13,300 bases of DNA from an uncultured Actinomycetes bacterium (GCA_946481495.1 CAMLNW010000049.1:1-13300); one strand, 5' to 3'; positions 1-7,369 are shown, counted from the stretch's first letter. A program made the numbers and translations. Notes: generated by a model not told the origin, from the sequence alone.

Positions 1-1
1 A

Positions 2-577
2 TCGATGCTAGCCGGCGTCGTGACCGGCGGCACCGGCAAGGCGGCGCAGATCGGCGAGTTCGCGGCCGGCAAGACCGGAACGACCGAGAACTACGGCGAC
101 GCGTGGTTCGTCGGCTTCAACAGCGAGCTGACCGTCGCCGTCTGGGTCGGCTACCCCGACGAGCTGAAGCCGATGGAAACCGAGTACCTCGGCGGACCGG
201 TCGCCGGCGGCACCTACCCGACCGAGATCTGGCACGACCTGATGCTGGCCTGGATCGGGATCCGCGACCAGCGCGCAGCCGAGCGTGAGGCGCGCAAGAA
301 CGGTGACGAGGTCAGCGAGGGCGACGGAACCTATGTGCCGAGCGCGCCAAGCACTCCGACGACACCGGGCGGCGGCGCGCCGGAGGACGGCAGCGATGGT
401 GGAGATGGCGGCGGCGCGCCAGGGCGACGAACGCCGGCTCCCAACGGGCAGCAGCCGGCCGATCCCGCGCCTACGCCGACTCCAGACCCGGCTCCCGCTC
501 CGACGCCAACCCCGGCCCCCACTCCGACACCGACGCCGGCACCCGGTGGCGGTGGCGGCGCCGCCGCGCCGCAGTAG
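2..577 (+). CDS. Class A penicillin-binding protein, C-terminal fragment (5' end outside window)
   Basis: This is the C-terminal end of a peptidoglycan synthase; the open frame runs in from the left window edge, so the ATG at 5 is probably internal. The KTG box of the transpeptidase domain is visible as AGKTGTTENYGDAWFVGF (codons for KTG at 71-79), followed by the usual VAVWVGYPDE strand and the helix ending the domain near base 270. After that comes a low-complexity tail of about 95 residues rich in Pro, Thr, Ala, Gly and Asp, with PTPTPDPAPAP-type runs, as seen on many actinobacterial PonA-type proteins; it probably lies outside the membrane as a wall-spanning linker. In the family, the transpeptidase cross-links stem peptides on the outer face of the membrane. 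The glycosyltransferase domain and the catalytic Ser motif lie upstream of the window. It converges on mpg with 3 bp between stop codons. The family call is firm; the exact PBP class is inferred from the tail and the KTGTT context. Confidence 0.9.
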   Translation, partial: SMLAGVVTGGTGKAAQIGEFAAGKTGTTENYGDAWFVGFNSELTVAVWVGYPDELKPMETEYLGGPVAGGTYPTEIWHDLMLAWIGIRDQRAAEREARKNGDEVSEGDGTYVPSAPSTPTTPGGGAPEDGSDGGDGGGAPGRRTPAPNGQQPADPAPTPTPDPAPAPTPTPAPTPTPTPAPGGGGGAAAPQ

Positions 578-580
578 TCG

Positions 581-1162
581 CTAGGCGCGCGGAACAGGGC
601 GCGAGAGGTGTGGGCTCCCGATCTCGCAGAAGCGCCACGGCAGCTCGACCGCTCGCGTGATGCCGATTCGCTCGCATGCCACGTGCGGTAGCGGCTCGCC
701 GGCCGGGCGCGGCTGGATCGAGATCGCTCCGTCGAGCGACGTGTCGTTGAGCTCCAGCCCGATCCCCAGCGCCTGGGTCAACTTGCCTGGACCGGAGCAG
801 AGGTCTCGCTCGCGCTCGAGACCGCGCCGCTCGCGCATCAGGTCGACGCCGTCGAGTGGCTCGAGCGCACGAATCAGGACCGCGGCGCCCTCGCCCTCCG
901 GCTCGCAGACCGCGTTCAGCAGCGCGTGGATGCCGTAGGAGCGGTAGACGTAGGCGATCCCGGGCGGTCCGAACAACACCCGCGTCCGAGGAGTCAAGCC
1001 CACGTAGGCGTGGCAGGCCGGCTCAGAGTGGTGGTAGGCCTCGGTCTCGACGATCCGGCCCGCGGTGTCGCCGTGACGAACGACGCAGCCGAGCAGGTCG
1101 GACGCGACGTCGACGACGGGGCGGTCGTAGAAGGAAGCTGGCAGCGGAGAGCTGCCGCTCAC
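581..1162 (-). CDS. mpg: DNA-3-methyladenine glycosylase (AAG/Mpg family)
   Basis: A base-excision repair enzyme that removes 3-methyladenine and related alkylated purines from DNA. The predicted protein is 193 aa, normal for bacterial AAG-fold enzymes. Family landmarks are IVETEAY (residues 37-43, where the second Glu, E41, corresponds to the catalytic general base and Y43 to a base-stacking Tyr), ACHAYVG with H51, GPPGIAYVYRSYGIHALLN (about 66-83) with the intercalating-loop Tyr and pocket Asn, and AAVLIRALEPL. The GTG start at 1162 is chosen because it gives a 4-bp GTGA overlap with the argH stop and the family's normal N-terminus; the frame stays open upstream inside argH, but that sequence has no family similarity. 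Translation is therefore probably coupled to argH. A housekeeping repair gene attached to an arginine gene is functionally odd but may only reflect genome compaction. Confidence 0.93.
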   Translation of the reverse strand: MSGSSPLPASFYDRPVVDVASDLLGCVVRHGDTAGRIVETEAYHHSEPACHAYVGLTPRTRVLFGPPGIAYVYRSYGIHALLNAVCEPEGEGAAVLIRALEPLDGVDLMRERRGLERERDLCSGPGKLTQALGIGLELNDTSLDGAISIQPRPAGEPLPHVACERIGITRAVELPWRFCEIGSPHLSRPVPRA

Positions 1163-2529
1163 GCGCCCGATTCGGCAAGCAGGTGACGCGCCTGAGCGAG
1201 CTGGTCGCGTACGCGCGCTAACGACGTGCCGCCGTCGGAGACCTTCGACTCGAGCCAAGCGCGATCGCCAAGCAGCTCGTAGTACTCGCCGTCGAGCTCG
1301 GGCGCAAGCTCGGCTAGCTCGGCCTCGGTCAGCTCGGACAACGCCTTGCCCTGGTCGACCGCCGCACGGACGACGCCGCCGACGATCCCGTGGGCGCGTC
1401 GGAACGGTACGCCGCGCTTGACCAGCAGGTCGGCGACGTCGGTCGCGGCGAGCAGCTCGTCGGTCGCGGCCGCGGCCATCCGCTCCTGGTCGAAGGAGAT
1501 CGTCGCGAGCATCTCGCGGGCGACGCGCAGACAGAGCTCGACGGTGTCGATCGCGTCGAAGAGCTGCTCCTTGTCCTCCTGGAGATCCTTGTTGTAGGTC
1601 AGCGGCAGGCCGTGCAGGACGCCGTGGAGCGTCGTCAGCCGACCGACGACGCGCGGCGCCTTCGCGCGCAGCAGCTCGGCCGCGTCGGGGTTCTTCTTCT
1701 GCGGCATCAGGCTCGAGCCCGAGGCGAAGCGGTCGGCGACCTGGCAGAAGCCGAACTCCTCGCTCGACCAGAGCACGAGCTCGGCGCCGAGCTGCGACAG
1801 GTGGGTCGCGCAGGTCGCGGCGGCCGACAGGTAGTCGAGCACGAAGTCGCGGTTCGAGACGGCGTCGAGCGAGTTCTCGGCGATCCCGCCGAAGCCGAGC
1901 TCCTGGGCGACGAACATCCGGTTCGTGTCGAAGTTGGTGCCGGCGAGCGCGCCCGCGCCGAGCGGTAGGTCATCCGTCGACGTCATGCAGAAGTTGAACC
2001 GCTGGAGGTCGCGGCGGAACTTCCAGAAGTAGGCGAGCAGATGGTGCGACAGGTAGACCGGCTGGGCGCGCTGGAGGTGCGTGTAGCCGGGCATCGGCCA
2101 GTCGATGTGGCGCTCGGCGAGCTCGACGAGCGTGCCCATCAGGTCGGCGAGTAGCGACTTCGCGTCGAGCGTGTGGGCGCGGACGAGCATCGCGACGTCG
2201 GTCGCTACCTGGTCGTTGCGCGAGCGGGCGGTGTGCAGCCGCGCGCCGGCGTCGCCGGTCAGCTCGGTCAGCCGCCGCTCGATCGCCATGTGGACGTCCT
2301 CGTCGTCCGGGCGGATCTCGAAGCGGTCGGACTCGATCTCGTCGCGGACCTGGTCGAGACCGCGCGCAATCTCGGCAGCGTCGTCGGCGCTGATGATCCC
2401 GCTGTTGGCGAGCATCTGCGCGTGCGCCTGCGACTGCGCGATGTCGTAGGGCCAGAGCCTGAAGTCGAACGAGATCGACGAGTTCAGCGCCTGGAAGAGT
2501 GGGTCCTGGGGCTCGGAGAAACGAGACAT
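1159..2529 (-). CDS. argH: Argininosuccinate lyase
   Basis: Cytoplasmic enzyme of the last arginine step: argininosuccinate to arginine plus fumarate. The 456-aa protein has normal length for the fumarase/aspartase superfamily. Visible motifs: ARLHTARSRNDQVATD (97-111, substrate binding), MPGYTHLQRAQPV (146-158, containing catalytic His151), and the superfamily signature GSSLMPQKKNP (271-281) whose Ser lies on the catalytic loop, followed by the LTYNKDLQEDKE segment. The ATG at 2529 (MSRFSEPQDP) gives the family N-terminus; another in-frame ATG at 2544 would add five residues. The frame stays open up to 3261, but that stretch lies opposite the epimerase and is not lyase-like. The usual partner argG is not in the window, so argH is separated from the rest of its pathway. 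Its start is only 27 bp from the divergent epimerase start. Confidence 0.97.
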   Translation of the reverse strand: MSRFSEPQDPLFQALNSSISFDFRLWPYDIAQSQAHAQMLANSGIISADDAAEIARGLDQVRDEIESDRFEIRPDDEDVHMAIERRLTELTGDAGARLHTARSRNDQVATDVAMLVRAHTLDAKSLLADLMGTLVELAERHIDWPMPGYTHLQRAQPVYLSHHLLAYFWKFRRDLQRFNFCMTSTDDLPLGAGALAGTNFDTNRMFVAQELGFGGIAENSLDAVSNRDFVLDYLSAAATCATHLSQLGAELVLWSSEEFGFCQVADRFASGSSLMPQKKNPDAAELLRAKAPRVVGRLTTLHGVLHGLPLTYNKDLQEDKEQLFDAIDTVELCLRVAREMLATISFDQERMAAAATDELLAATDVADLLVKRGVPFRRAHGIVGGVVRAAVDQGKALSELTEAELAELAPELDGEYYELLGDRAWLESKVSDGGTSLARVRDQLAQARHLLAESGA

Positions 2530-2539
2530 CGGCGCCGCC

Positions 2540-2556
2540 AGCATACGATCCCCGCC
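2540..2556. promoter_or_regulatory. Compact divergent promoter region with overlapping -10-like hexamers
   Basis: Only 27 bp separate the argH and epimerase start codons. On the plus strand TACGAT (2544-2549) matches TANNNT and lies exactly 7 nt before the epimerase ATG, as expected for a leaderless mRNA. On the minus strand TATGCT (2545-2540) also fits TANNNT and lies 10 nt before the argH ATG. The two hexamers overlap, so transcription in the two directions may be mutually exclusive. No convincing -35 box or Shine-Dalgarno was seen for either gene. Inferred from spacing only. Confidence 0.5.
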
Positions 2557-3540
2557 ATGCGAGCACTGGTGACGGGAGGAACCGGCAAGGTCGGCAACGC
2601 GGTAGCACGGGCGTTGGTGGCGCGAGGCGACGAGGTGCGGGCGCTGGTGCGCGACCCCGCACGGGCGGCCGGCGTGCTGCCCGAAGGCGTCGAGCCAGTG
2701 CGCGGCGACGTCACCTTCCCCGACTCCGTCGTCACCGCCGCCGAGGGCTGCGAGCTCGTCTTCAACGCCATGGGACTGCCCGAGCAGTGGCTCGCCGACG
2801 ACGGTGAGTTCGAGCACGTCAACGCGATCGGTAGCGAGACGGTCGTGCGCGCCGCCGCACGCGCGGGCGCCCGCCGGGTCATCCACACCAGCACGATCGA
2901 CGTCTTCCACGCCGCCGACGGCGCGCGCTTCGACGAGTCGCAGGTCGCCGACTACCCGAAGGGCACCGCCTATGAGCGCTCCAAGCAGCACGCCGAGCGC
3001 CTGGTCGTCGCCGCCGCCAAGCACGAGGGGATCGAGCTCGTGATCGCCAACCCGGCCGCCGTCTACGGGCCGGGCCCGGAGGGCAGTGCGTCGATCGAGC
3101 GCGACCTGCTGCGACCGGTCGTCGACGGACGCCGCGCGGCTGCACCCGCTCTGCCGCCAGGCGGCTTCGGCGTGCTGTTCAGCGAGGGCGCCGGTGCCGG
3201 ACATCTGCTGGTGGCTGAGCAGGGCAAGCCCGGCGAGCGCTACATCCTCTGCGATGGGCACGTGACCCTCTCCGAGCTGGCGCGGACCGCGGTCCAGGTC
3301 GCCGGACGGGGCAAGGTGCCGCCGACGCTCCCGATTCCGCTGGCCAAGGCGATGGCCGCCGCCGGAGAGCCGATCGCCCGGCTGACCGGCAAGCCGCCGC
3401 TGCTGCCGAAGGGCCAGCTGCTCTTCTTCCTCTGGAACGCCGCGCCAGACTCGGGCAAGGCTCAGCGCGAGCTCGGCTGGCAGCCGACACCGATCGAGGA
3501 CGGCCTGCGCGCAACGCTGAGCTCGATGAAGCTGATCTAG
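2557..3540 (+). CDS. NAD(P)-dependent epimerase/reductase, extended SDR family
   Basis: A 327-aa extended short-chain dehydrogenase/reductase, probably cytoplasmic. The N-terminal Rossmann motif is LVTGGTGKVG (4-13, GxxGxxG), followed by the acidic/Arg stretch binding the cofactor. VNAIGSETVVRAA (88-100), HTSTIDVF (110-117, active-site Ser/Thr) and the catalytic YERSK (Tyr139, Lys143) are all present, then IANPAAVYGPG, typical of the NAD-dependent epimerase/dihydroflavonol-4-reductase branch. The variable C-terminal half, which sets the substrate, gives no clear clue; the pattern resembles HpnA-like sugar epimerases and dihydroflavonol reductases. The ATG at 2557 is the family start; the frame is open further upstream only because it runs opposite argH. 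It is the only complete plus-strand gene here, with its own promoter, and converges on the aminotransferase gene with 11 bp between stops. Substrate not assignable. Confidence 0.88.
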   Translation: MRALVTGGTGKVGNAVARALVARGDEVRALVRDPARAAGVLPEGVEPVRGDVTFPDSVVTAAEGCELVFNAMGLPEQWLADDGEFEHVNAIGSETVVRAAARAGARRVIHTSTIDVFHAADGARFDESQVADYPKGTAYERSKQHAERLVVAAAKHEGIELVIANPAAVYGPGPEGSASIERDLLRPVVDGRRAAAPALPPGGFGVLFSEGAGAGHLLVAEQGKPGERYILCDGHVTLSELARTAVQVAGRGKVPPTLPIPLAKAMAAAGEPIARLTGKPPLLPKGQLLFFLWNAAPDSGKAQRELGWQPTPIEDGLRATLSSMKLI

Positions 3541-3566
3541 CGCGGCGGCAGTCAGGCGCCGCCGCG
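3541..3566. terminator. GC-rich hairpin between convergent genes, candidate bidirectional terminator
   Basis: Perfect 9-bp inverted repeat, CGCGGCGGC at 3541-3549 and GCCGCCGCG at 3558-3566, with an 8-nt loop. It begins right after the epimerase stop (3538-3540) and overlaps the last codons of the convergent aminotransferase. There is no T-tract on either side, so it is not a canonical intrinsic terminator; U-less hairpins are common at gene ends in high-GC actinobacteria. Confidence 0.5.
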
Positions 3567-4700
3567 AACAGCTGCGGTCTCGATGACCTCGGTGAGCGCC
3601 GCGACGACGCGCTCGACTTGAGCGTCGGTCAGCTCGGGGAAGAACGGCAGCGCCAGCGACCGGGCCGCGACGCCCTCGCAGACGGGGAACTCGCCCTCAC
3701 GGTGTCCGAAACGCTCGCGGTAGAAGCTCATCAGGTGGATCGCCGGCAGGTACGGTTTGCTGTCGATGCCGCGGTCGCGCAGCGCGCGGATCGTGTCGTC
3801 GCGATCGATTCCGGCCGGCAGCTGTACGACGTAGACGAACCAGCTGCGGCGATCGCCGTAGGCGTCTGGACATGGGAGCTCGAGACCGTCGACCGCCGCG
3901 AGCGCCTCGTTGTAGAGACCGGCGATCCGAGCTCGCGCCGCCAGCATCGCGTCGAGTCGTTCGAGCTGCGCGACACCGAGCGCGCAGGCCAGGTCGGACA
4001 GCCGGTAGTTGAAGCCGAGCCGGTCGTGGTCGAGCCAGTCCATGTTCGGCGCACGGCCCTGGTTGCGCTCGCTGTCGATCCGTTGCTTGGCGGCGGCGTC
4101 AGGACTGACGACGATGCCGCCCTCCCCTGTCGTCAGTTGCTTGTTGGGGTAGAAGGCGAAGACCGCCGGGGTGCCGCGCGCGCCGACAGTCTTGCCGTCG
4201 CCGTGGACAGCTCCGAGCGCCTCGCAGGCGTCTTCGACGATCCAGAGCCCGCTCCGCGCCGCGAGCAGCTCGAGCTCGGCCATCGCCGCCGGGTAACCGA
4301 AGATGTGGACCGGCAGCAGTCCAGCCGTGCGCTCGCCCACGGCCGCCGCGGCCGCCTGCGGATCGATGTTGAGCGTGCGCGGGTCGATGTCGCAGAAGAC
4401 GGGACGCGCGCCCTCGTAGAGGATCGAGTTGGCCGACGCCACGAAGCTGAACGGGGTCGTGACGACCTCGTCGCCGGCCTGTACGCCCGCGGCGCGCAGT
4501 GCGAGGTGGAGACCCGCCGTGCCACTCGACACGGCCGACACGTGCTCGGCCCCCACCCGCTCACCAAACGCCCGCTCGAATGCCGGCAGCATCGGCCCGA
4601 GCGACAGGTGTCGCGAGCGCAGCACGTCGAGCACCAACTCCTCCTCACGCGCTCCGATCAGCGGCCGCGCAACGGGGATCGGCTCCTGCTCGCCGCTCAA
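3552..4700 (-). CDS. DegT/DnrJ/EryC1/StrS-family PLP aminotransferase
   Basis: A 382-aa fold-type I PLP aminotransferase of the DegT family, which mostly aminates keto sugars of cell-surface glycans or natural products. Visible motifs: the N-terminal IPVARPLIG segment, SSGTAGLHLAL (58-68) binding the PLP phosphate, TTPFSFVASANSIL (81-94), IVEDACEALGA (154-164, Asp157 contacting the pyridine nitrogen), and FAFYPNKQLTTGEGG (181-195) with the Schiff-base Lys187. The start is taken as TTG at 4700 because it forms a TTGA overlap with the cimA stop, has GGAGG at 4715-4711, and gives the usual family N-terminus. That overlap makes it the last gene of the leuB-ilvE-cimA unit. No other sugar-nucleotide gene is nearby except the SDR epimerase on the other strand. 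Either it serves glycan synthesis and is merely housed here, or it aminates a keto compound linked to branched-chain metabolism; the sequence does not decide. Confidence 0.9.
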   Translation of the reverse strand: MSGEQEPIPVARPLIGAREEELVLDVLRSRHLSLGPMLPAFERAFGERVGAEHVSAVSSGTAGLHLALRAAGVQAGDEVVTTPFSFVASANSILYEGARPVFCDIDPRTLNIDPQAAAAAVGERTAGLLPVHIFGYPAAMAELELLAARSGLWIVEDACEALGAVHGDGKTVGARGTPAVFAFYPNKQLTTGEGGIVVSPDAAAKQRIDSERNQGRAPNMDWLDHDRLGFNYRLSDLACALGVAQLERLDAMLAARARIAGLYNEALAAVDGLELPCPDAYGDRRSWFVYVVQLPAGIDRDDTIRALRDRGIDSKPYLPAIHLMSFYRERFGHREGEFPVCEGVAARSLALPFFPELTDAQVERVVAALTEVIETAAVRGGA

Positions 4701-6307
4701 GACGGCGCGACCTCCGAGGTCGAGGGCGAGCGGCCGCGCTCCACGCGGGCAGGCAGCATCCCCGCCTCGAGCGAGTCGACGAGCGCCTCCCAGCTCGCCT
4801 CGATGATGTTCTCCGAGACGCCGATCGTGCCCCAGGTCTCGCTGCCGTCGCCGGCGTCGAGCAACACACGCGTCGCGGCGCCTGTCCCCTTGCTCTCGTC
4901 GAGGATGCGGACCTTGTAGTTGACGAGGTCGATGTCGCCGAGGTGCGGATAGGTCGCGGCGATCGCGTCGCGCAGCGCGTTGTCGAGCGCGTTGACCGGA
5001 CCGTTGCCCTCCGAGGTACGAACGAAGCGCTCGTCGCCGACCCAGATCTTGATCGTCGCCTCCGTCTGGACCTTCGCGTCCTCCTGCTTCTCGACGATCA
5101 CGCGCCAAGACTCGAGGCGGAACAGCGGCTCGTAGTCGCCGGCCTCCTTGCGGATCAGCAGGTCGAACGAGCCGTCGGCCGCCTCGAGGTGGTAGCCGCG
5201 GTGCTCGAGCTCCTTGACGCGCTCGACGACGCGCGCGGCGGCATCGGAGTCGAGAGCGACGCCGGTCTGCGCGGCGCGCGCTTCGACGGTCCCCTTGCCA
5301 CTCAGCTCGGAGATCAGCAGCCGGCGGTCGGCGCCGACCTGCTCGGGGTCGATGTGCTCGAAGGTGCGCGCATCGCGGTTGACGCCGGCGACGTGCATGC
5401 CGCCCTTGTGTGCGAACGCGTTGGCCCCTACATAGGGCTGGTTCGGGTTCGGTGAGACGTTGCAGAGCTCGTCGATCAGGTGCGCCGTCTCGGTCAGCCG
5501 CTCGAGCCGCGCCGGCTCGACGCAGTCGTAGCCGAGCTTGAGCTGGAGGTTGGCGAGGATCGTCATCAGGTTGGCGTTGCCGCAGCGCTCGCCATAGCCG
5601 TTGACCGTTCCCTGGACGAGCCGCGCTCCCTGCTCGATGGCCGCGAGCGAGTTGGCGACGCCGCAGCCGGCGTCGTCGTGGGCGTGGATGCCGACCTGGA
5701 CTCCGTCGCCGAGCTCCGCGACGACCTTCGCCGTGGCGGCTGCGACCTCGCCCGGCAGCGTCGCCCCGTTGGTGTCGCAGAGCGTCAGGTTCTCGGCGCC
5801 CGCCTCAGCCGCCGCGCGCAGGCAGCGCAGCGCGTAGGCCGAGTCGTCGGCCCAGGCGTCGAAGAAGTGCTCGGCGTCGTAGATCACGCGCTTGCCCTCG
5901 CCGCGTAGGAAGGCGACCGAGTCGGCGATCATCCGCAGGTTCTCCTCCGGGTCGACGCGCGTCACCTTCTCGAGGTGCAGCGACCACGTCTTGCCGACCA
6001 GCGTGCAGACCGGGGCGAAGCACTCGGCGAGCAGGCGCAGCGCGGGATCGTCGGCGGCGGCACTGTCCTTGCGGCGCGTCATCCCGAACGCGGCGATCTC
6101 CGCATGGGCGAACGACTCGCCGGCCAGCAGCTCGAAGAGCGCCTCCTCCTTCGGGTTCGAGCTCGGGAAGCCGGCCTCGATCAGATGGACGCCGAGCTCG
6201 TCGAGCGCATGCGCGACGCGGACCTTCTCGTCCGCGGACAGCGACATCCCCTCCCCCTGCATACCGTCGCGGAGGGTGGTGTCGTAGAGAAGTACCTGCT
6301 CTGCCAT
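4697..6307 (-). CDS. cimA: Citramalate synthase (LeuA-like, CimA type)
   Basis: Condenses pyruvate with acetyl-CoA to (R)-citramalate, entering the threonine-independent route to 2-oxobutyrate and isoleucine; LeuCD and LeuB, encoded in this window, can do the next two steps. The 536-aa protein opens with LYDTTLRDGMQGEGMSLS (7-24; Arg13 and metal ligand Asp14), has GIHAHDDAGCGVANSLAAI (206-224; metal ligands His208 and His210) and QGTVNGYGERCGNANLMTI (232-250; Asn244), then PYVGANAFAHKGGMHV and a C-terminal LeuA dimer/regulatory domain from about residue 400 that in this family binds the feedback amino acid. QGEGMSLS, the HFFDAW segment and overall length fit the long citramalate-synthase type rather than classical LeuA; 2-isopropylmalate synthase activity cannot be excluded from sequence. 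ATG at 6307 is preceded by GAAAGG (6324-6319) at an 11-nt spacing. A 122-bp structured gap separates it from ilvE; its stop overlaps the next gene. Confidence 0.9.
   Translation of the reverse strand: MAEQVLLYDTTLRDGMQGEGMSLSADEKVRVAHALDELGVHLIEAGFPSSNPKEEALFELLAGESFAHAEIAAFGMTRRKDSAAADDPALRLLAECFAPVCTLVGKTWSLHLEKVTRVDPEENLRMIADSVAFLRGEGKRVIYDAEHFFDAWADDSAYALRCLRAAAEAGAENLTLCDTNGATLPGEVAAATAKVVAELGDGVQVGIHAHDDAGCGVANSLAAIEQGARLVQGTVNGYGERCGNANLMTILANLQLKLGYDCVEPARLERLTETAHLIDELCNVSPNPNQPYVGANAFAHKGGMHVAGVNRDARTFEHIDPEQVGADRRLLISELSGKGTVEARAAQTGVALDSDAAARVVERVKELEHRGYHLEAADGSFDLLIRKEAGDYEPLFRLESWRVIVEKQEDAKVQTEATIKIWVGDERFVRTSEGNGPVNALDNALRDAIAATYPHLGDIDLVNYKVRILDESKGTGAATRVLLDAGDGSETWGTIGVSENIIEASWEALVDSLEAGMLPARVERGRSPSTSEVAPS
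4711..4715 (-). promoter_or_regulatory. Shine-Dalgarno supporting a TTG start
   Basis: On the minus strand GGAGG lies 10 nt upstream of the TTG at 4700, inside the 3' end of cimA. Together with the TTGA stop/start overlap it decides this rare start codon for the DegT aminotransferase. Confidence 0.6.
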
Positions 6308-6311
6308 CTGT

Positions 6312-6433
6312 GTGAACGCCTTTCGGATGTCAACTTCGAGAAGAACGGACGAGCGCCTGCCGCGGGCAGGCGTGCGTCGGTGCGCGGGTCAGCGCGCCGA
6401 CGCGTCCGTAATTCGCTCGAAGCGGGCGTTCAC
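6312..6433 (-). promoter_or_regulatory. Structured cimA leader: nested inverted repeats in the ilvE-cimA gap
   Basis: The 122-bp gap, long for this tightly packed cluster, contains nested pairings: 6312-6320 with 6425-6433 (9 bp, perfect), 6334-6340 with 6416-6422 (7 bp), 6345-6351 with 6403-6409 (7 bp), enclosing two hairpins, 6354-6361 with 6365-6372 (8 bp, 3-nt loop) and 6374-6385 with 6392-6403 (12 positions, one A-C mismatch in the minus transcript; it shares base 6403 with the 7-bp stem). The overall form is a three-way junction on a long basal stem. The outer stem joins the ilvE stop region to bases next to the cimA Shine-Dalgarno (6324-6319), so folding could mask the ribosome site. 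A 14-codon GTG reading frame (6433-6389) overlaps the ilvE stop as GTGA; it has one Ile codon and no Leu or Val, so it is not a classical attenuator peptide. Function is inferred. Confidence 0.5.
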
Positions 6434-7356
6434 GCCTTCGATGGTACAGGCACGACGTCGAGCCATTTCGAATAGCGCTCGACGCGGCCGCAGAGGGCAT
6501 CGTCGTAGATGTTCTGGATCTGACGGGTGATCTCGCCCGGCGGTCCGAGCTCGATGTCGTCGATCTCGCGCACCGGCGTCAGCTCGGCGGCCGTCCCGAC
6601 CAGGAAGACCTCGTCGGCGAGCACCAGCTCGGCGCGCGCGACGTCGCGCTCCTGAACCTCATAGCCGAGGTCGGTCGCGATCTCGATGATCGACTTGCGG
6701 CTGATCCCGTCGAGGATGCTCGCGGTCTGCCCCGGCGTCGCCAGCACACCGTCCTTGACGACGAAGATGTTCTCACCCGTGCCCTCGCAGACGTGGCCCT
6801 TGTCGTCGAGCAGGATCGCCTCCTGGTAGCCGGCGCGCTTCGACTCGATCTTCGCCAGCACCGAGTTGAGGTACTGACCGCCGGCCTTGGCATGCGGGAT
6901 CAGTGACTGCGGCGAGATCCGCCGCCACGACGAGACCTTCGCTCGGACGCCGTCGCGCTTCGCCTCGTCGCCGAGGTAAGCGCCCCACTCCCAGCACGCG
7001 ATCGACACGTGAATCGGGTTGTCCTCCGGATCGAGCCCCATCGGGCCGTAGCCGCGGAAGACGAGCGGCCGGATGTAACAGCTCTTGAAGCCGTTGCGGG
7101 CGATCAGCTCGTGGGTCGCCGTACGAATCTGCTCCTTCGCGAAGGGCAGATCCATGTAGTAGAGCTTCGCCGACGCCTCGAGGCGGTCGAGATGCTCCTG
7201 GTGGCGGAAGATCGCCGGGCCGGCCTCGGTCTCATAGGCGCGGACGCCCTCGAAGACGCTGGTGCCGTAGTGGAAGGCGTGCGACAGGACGTGGACCTTG
7301 GCGTCCTCCCAGGGGAGGAACTCGCCGTCCATCCAGATGAGGTCCGCTGTCTGCAT
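6430..7356 (-). CDS. ilvE: Branched-chain amino acid aminotransferase
   Basis: Fold-type IV PLP enzyme that carries out the last step of leucine, isoleucine and valine synthesis, transferring the amino group of glutamate to the branched-chain 2-oxo acid. At 308 aa it has the length of the bacterial type I IlvE family. Visible: WMDGEFLPWEDAKVHVLSHAFHYGTSVFEGVRAY (8-41, substrate-binding face), YIRPLVFRGYGPMG (94-107), and SLIPHAKAGGQYLNSVLAK (151-169) with Lys157 forming the Schiff base, then HVCEGTGENIFVV (188-200) with conserved Glu191, and GISRKSIIEIA. ATG at 7356 follows the leuB stop by 13 nt with GAGAGAAGG just upstream, so it is cotranscribed with leuB. Downstream lies the structured cimA leader. 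Confidence 0.96.
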   Translation of the reverse strand: MQTADLIWMDGEFLPWEDAKVHVLSHAFHYGTSVFEGVRAYETEAGPAIFRHQEHLDRLEASAKLYYMDLPFAKEQIRTATHELIARNGFKSCYIRPLVFRGYGPMGLDPEDNPIHVSIACWEWGAYLGDEAKRDGVRAKVSSWRRISPQSLIPHAKAGGQYLNSVLAKIESKRAGYQEAILLDDKGHVCEGTGENIFVVKDGVLATPGQTASILDGISRKSIIEIATDLGYEVQERDVARAELVLADEVFLVGTAAELTPVREIDDIELGPPGEITRQIQNIYDDALCGRVERYSKWLDVVPVPSKA

Positions 7357-7369
7357 CGCCTTCTCTCGG

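Noticed and set aside
1245..1275. CCAAGCG string near the 3' part of argH resembling the element loop
   Set aside because: It lies within the argH coding sequence, matches only seven bases and is not flanked by complementary arms.
2530..3261. Upstream extension of the argH frame
   Set aside because: It reads through the start region of the epimerase on the other strand and shows no lyase similarity; the ATG at 2529 gives the normal N-terminus.
3618..4919. Long plus-strand open frame opposite the DegT aminotransferase and cimA
   Set aside because: Shadow frame; Arg/Val/Asp-biased composition typical of antisense reading, no domain, and the minus-strand genes carry intact catalytic motifs.
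6305..6333. TTGACA on the minus strand (6333-6328) as a -35 box for cimA
   Set aside because: At 17 nt downstream the hexamer is CAGATG, which overlaps the start codon and does not resemble a -10 box.
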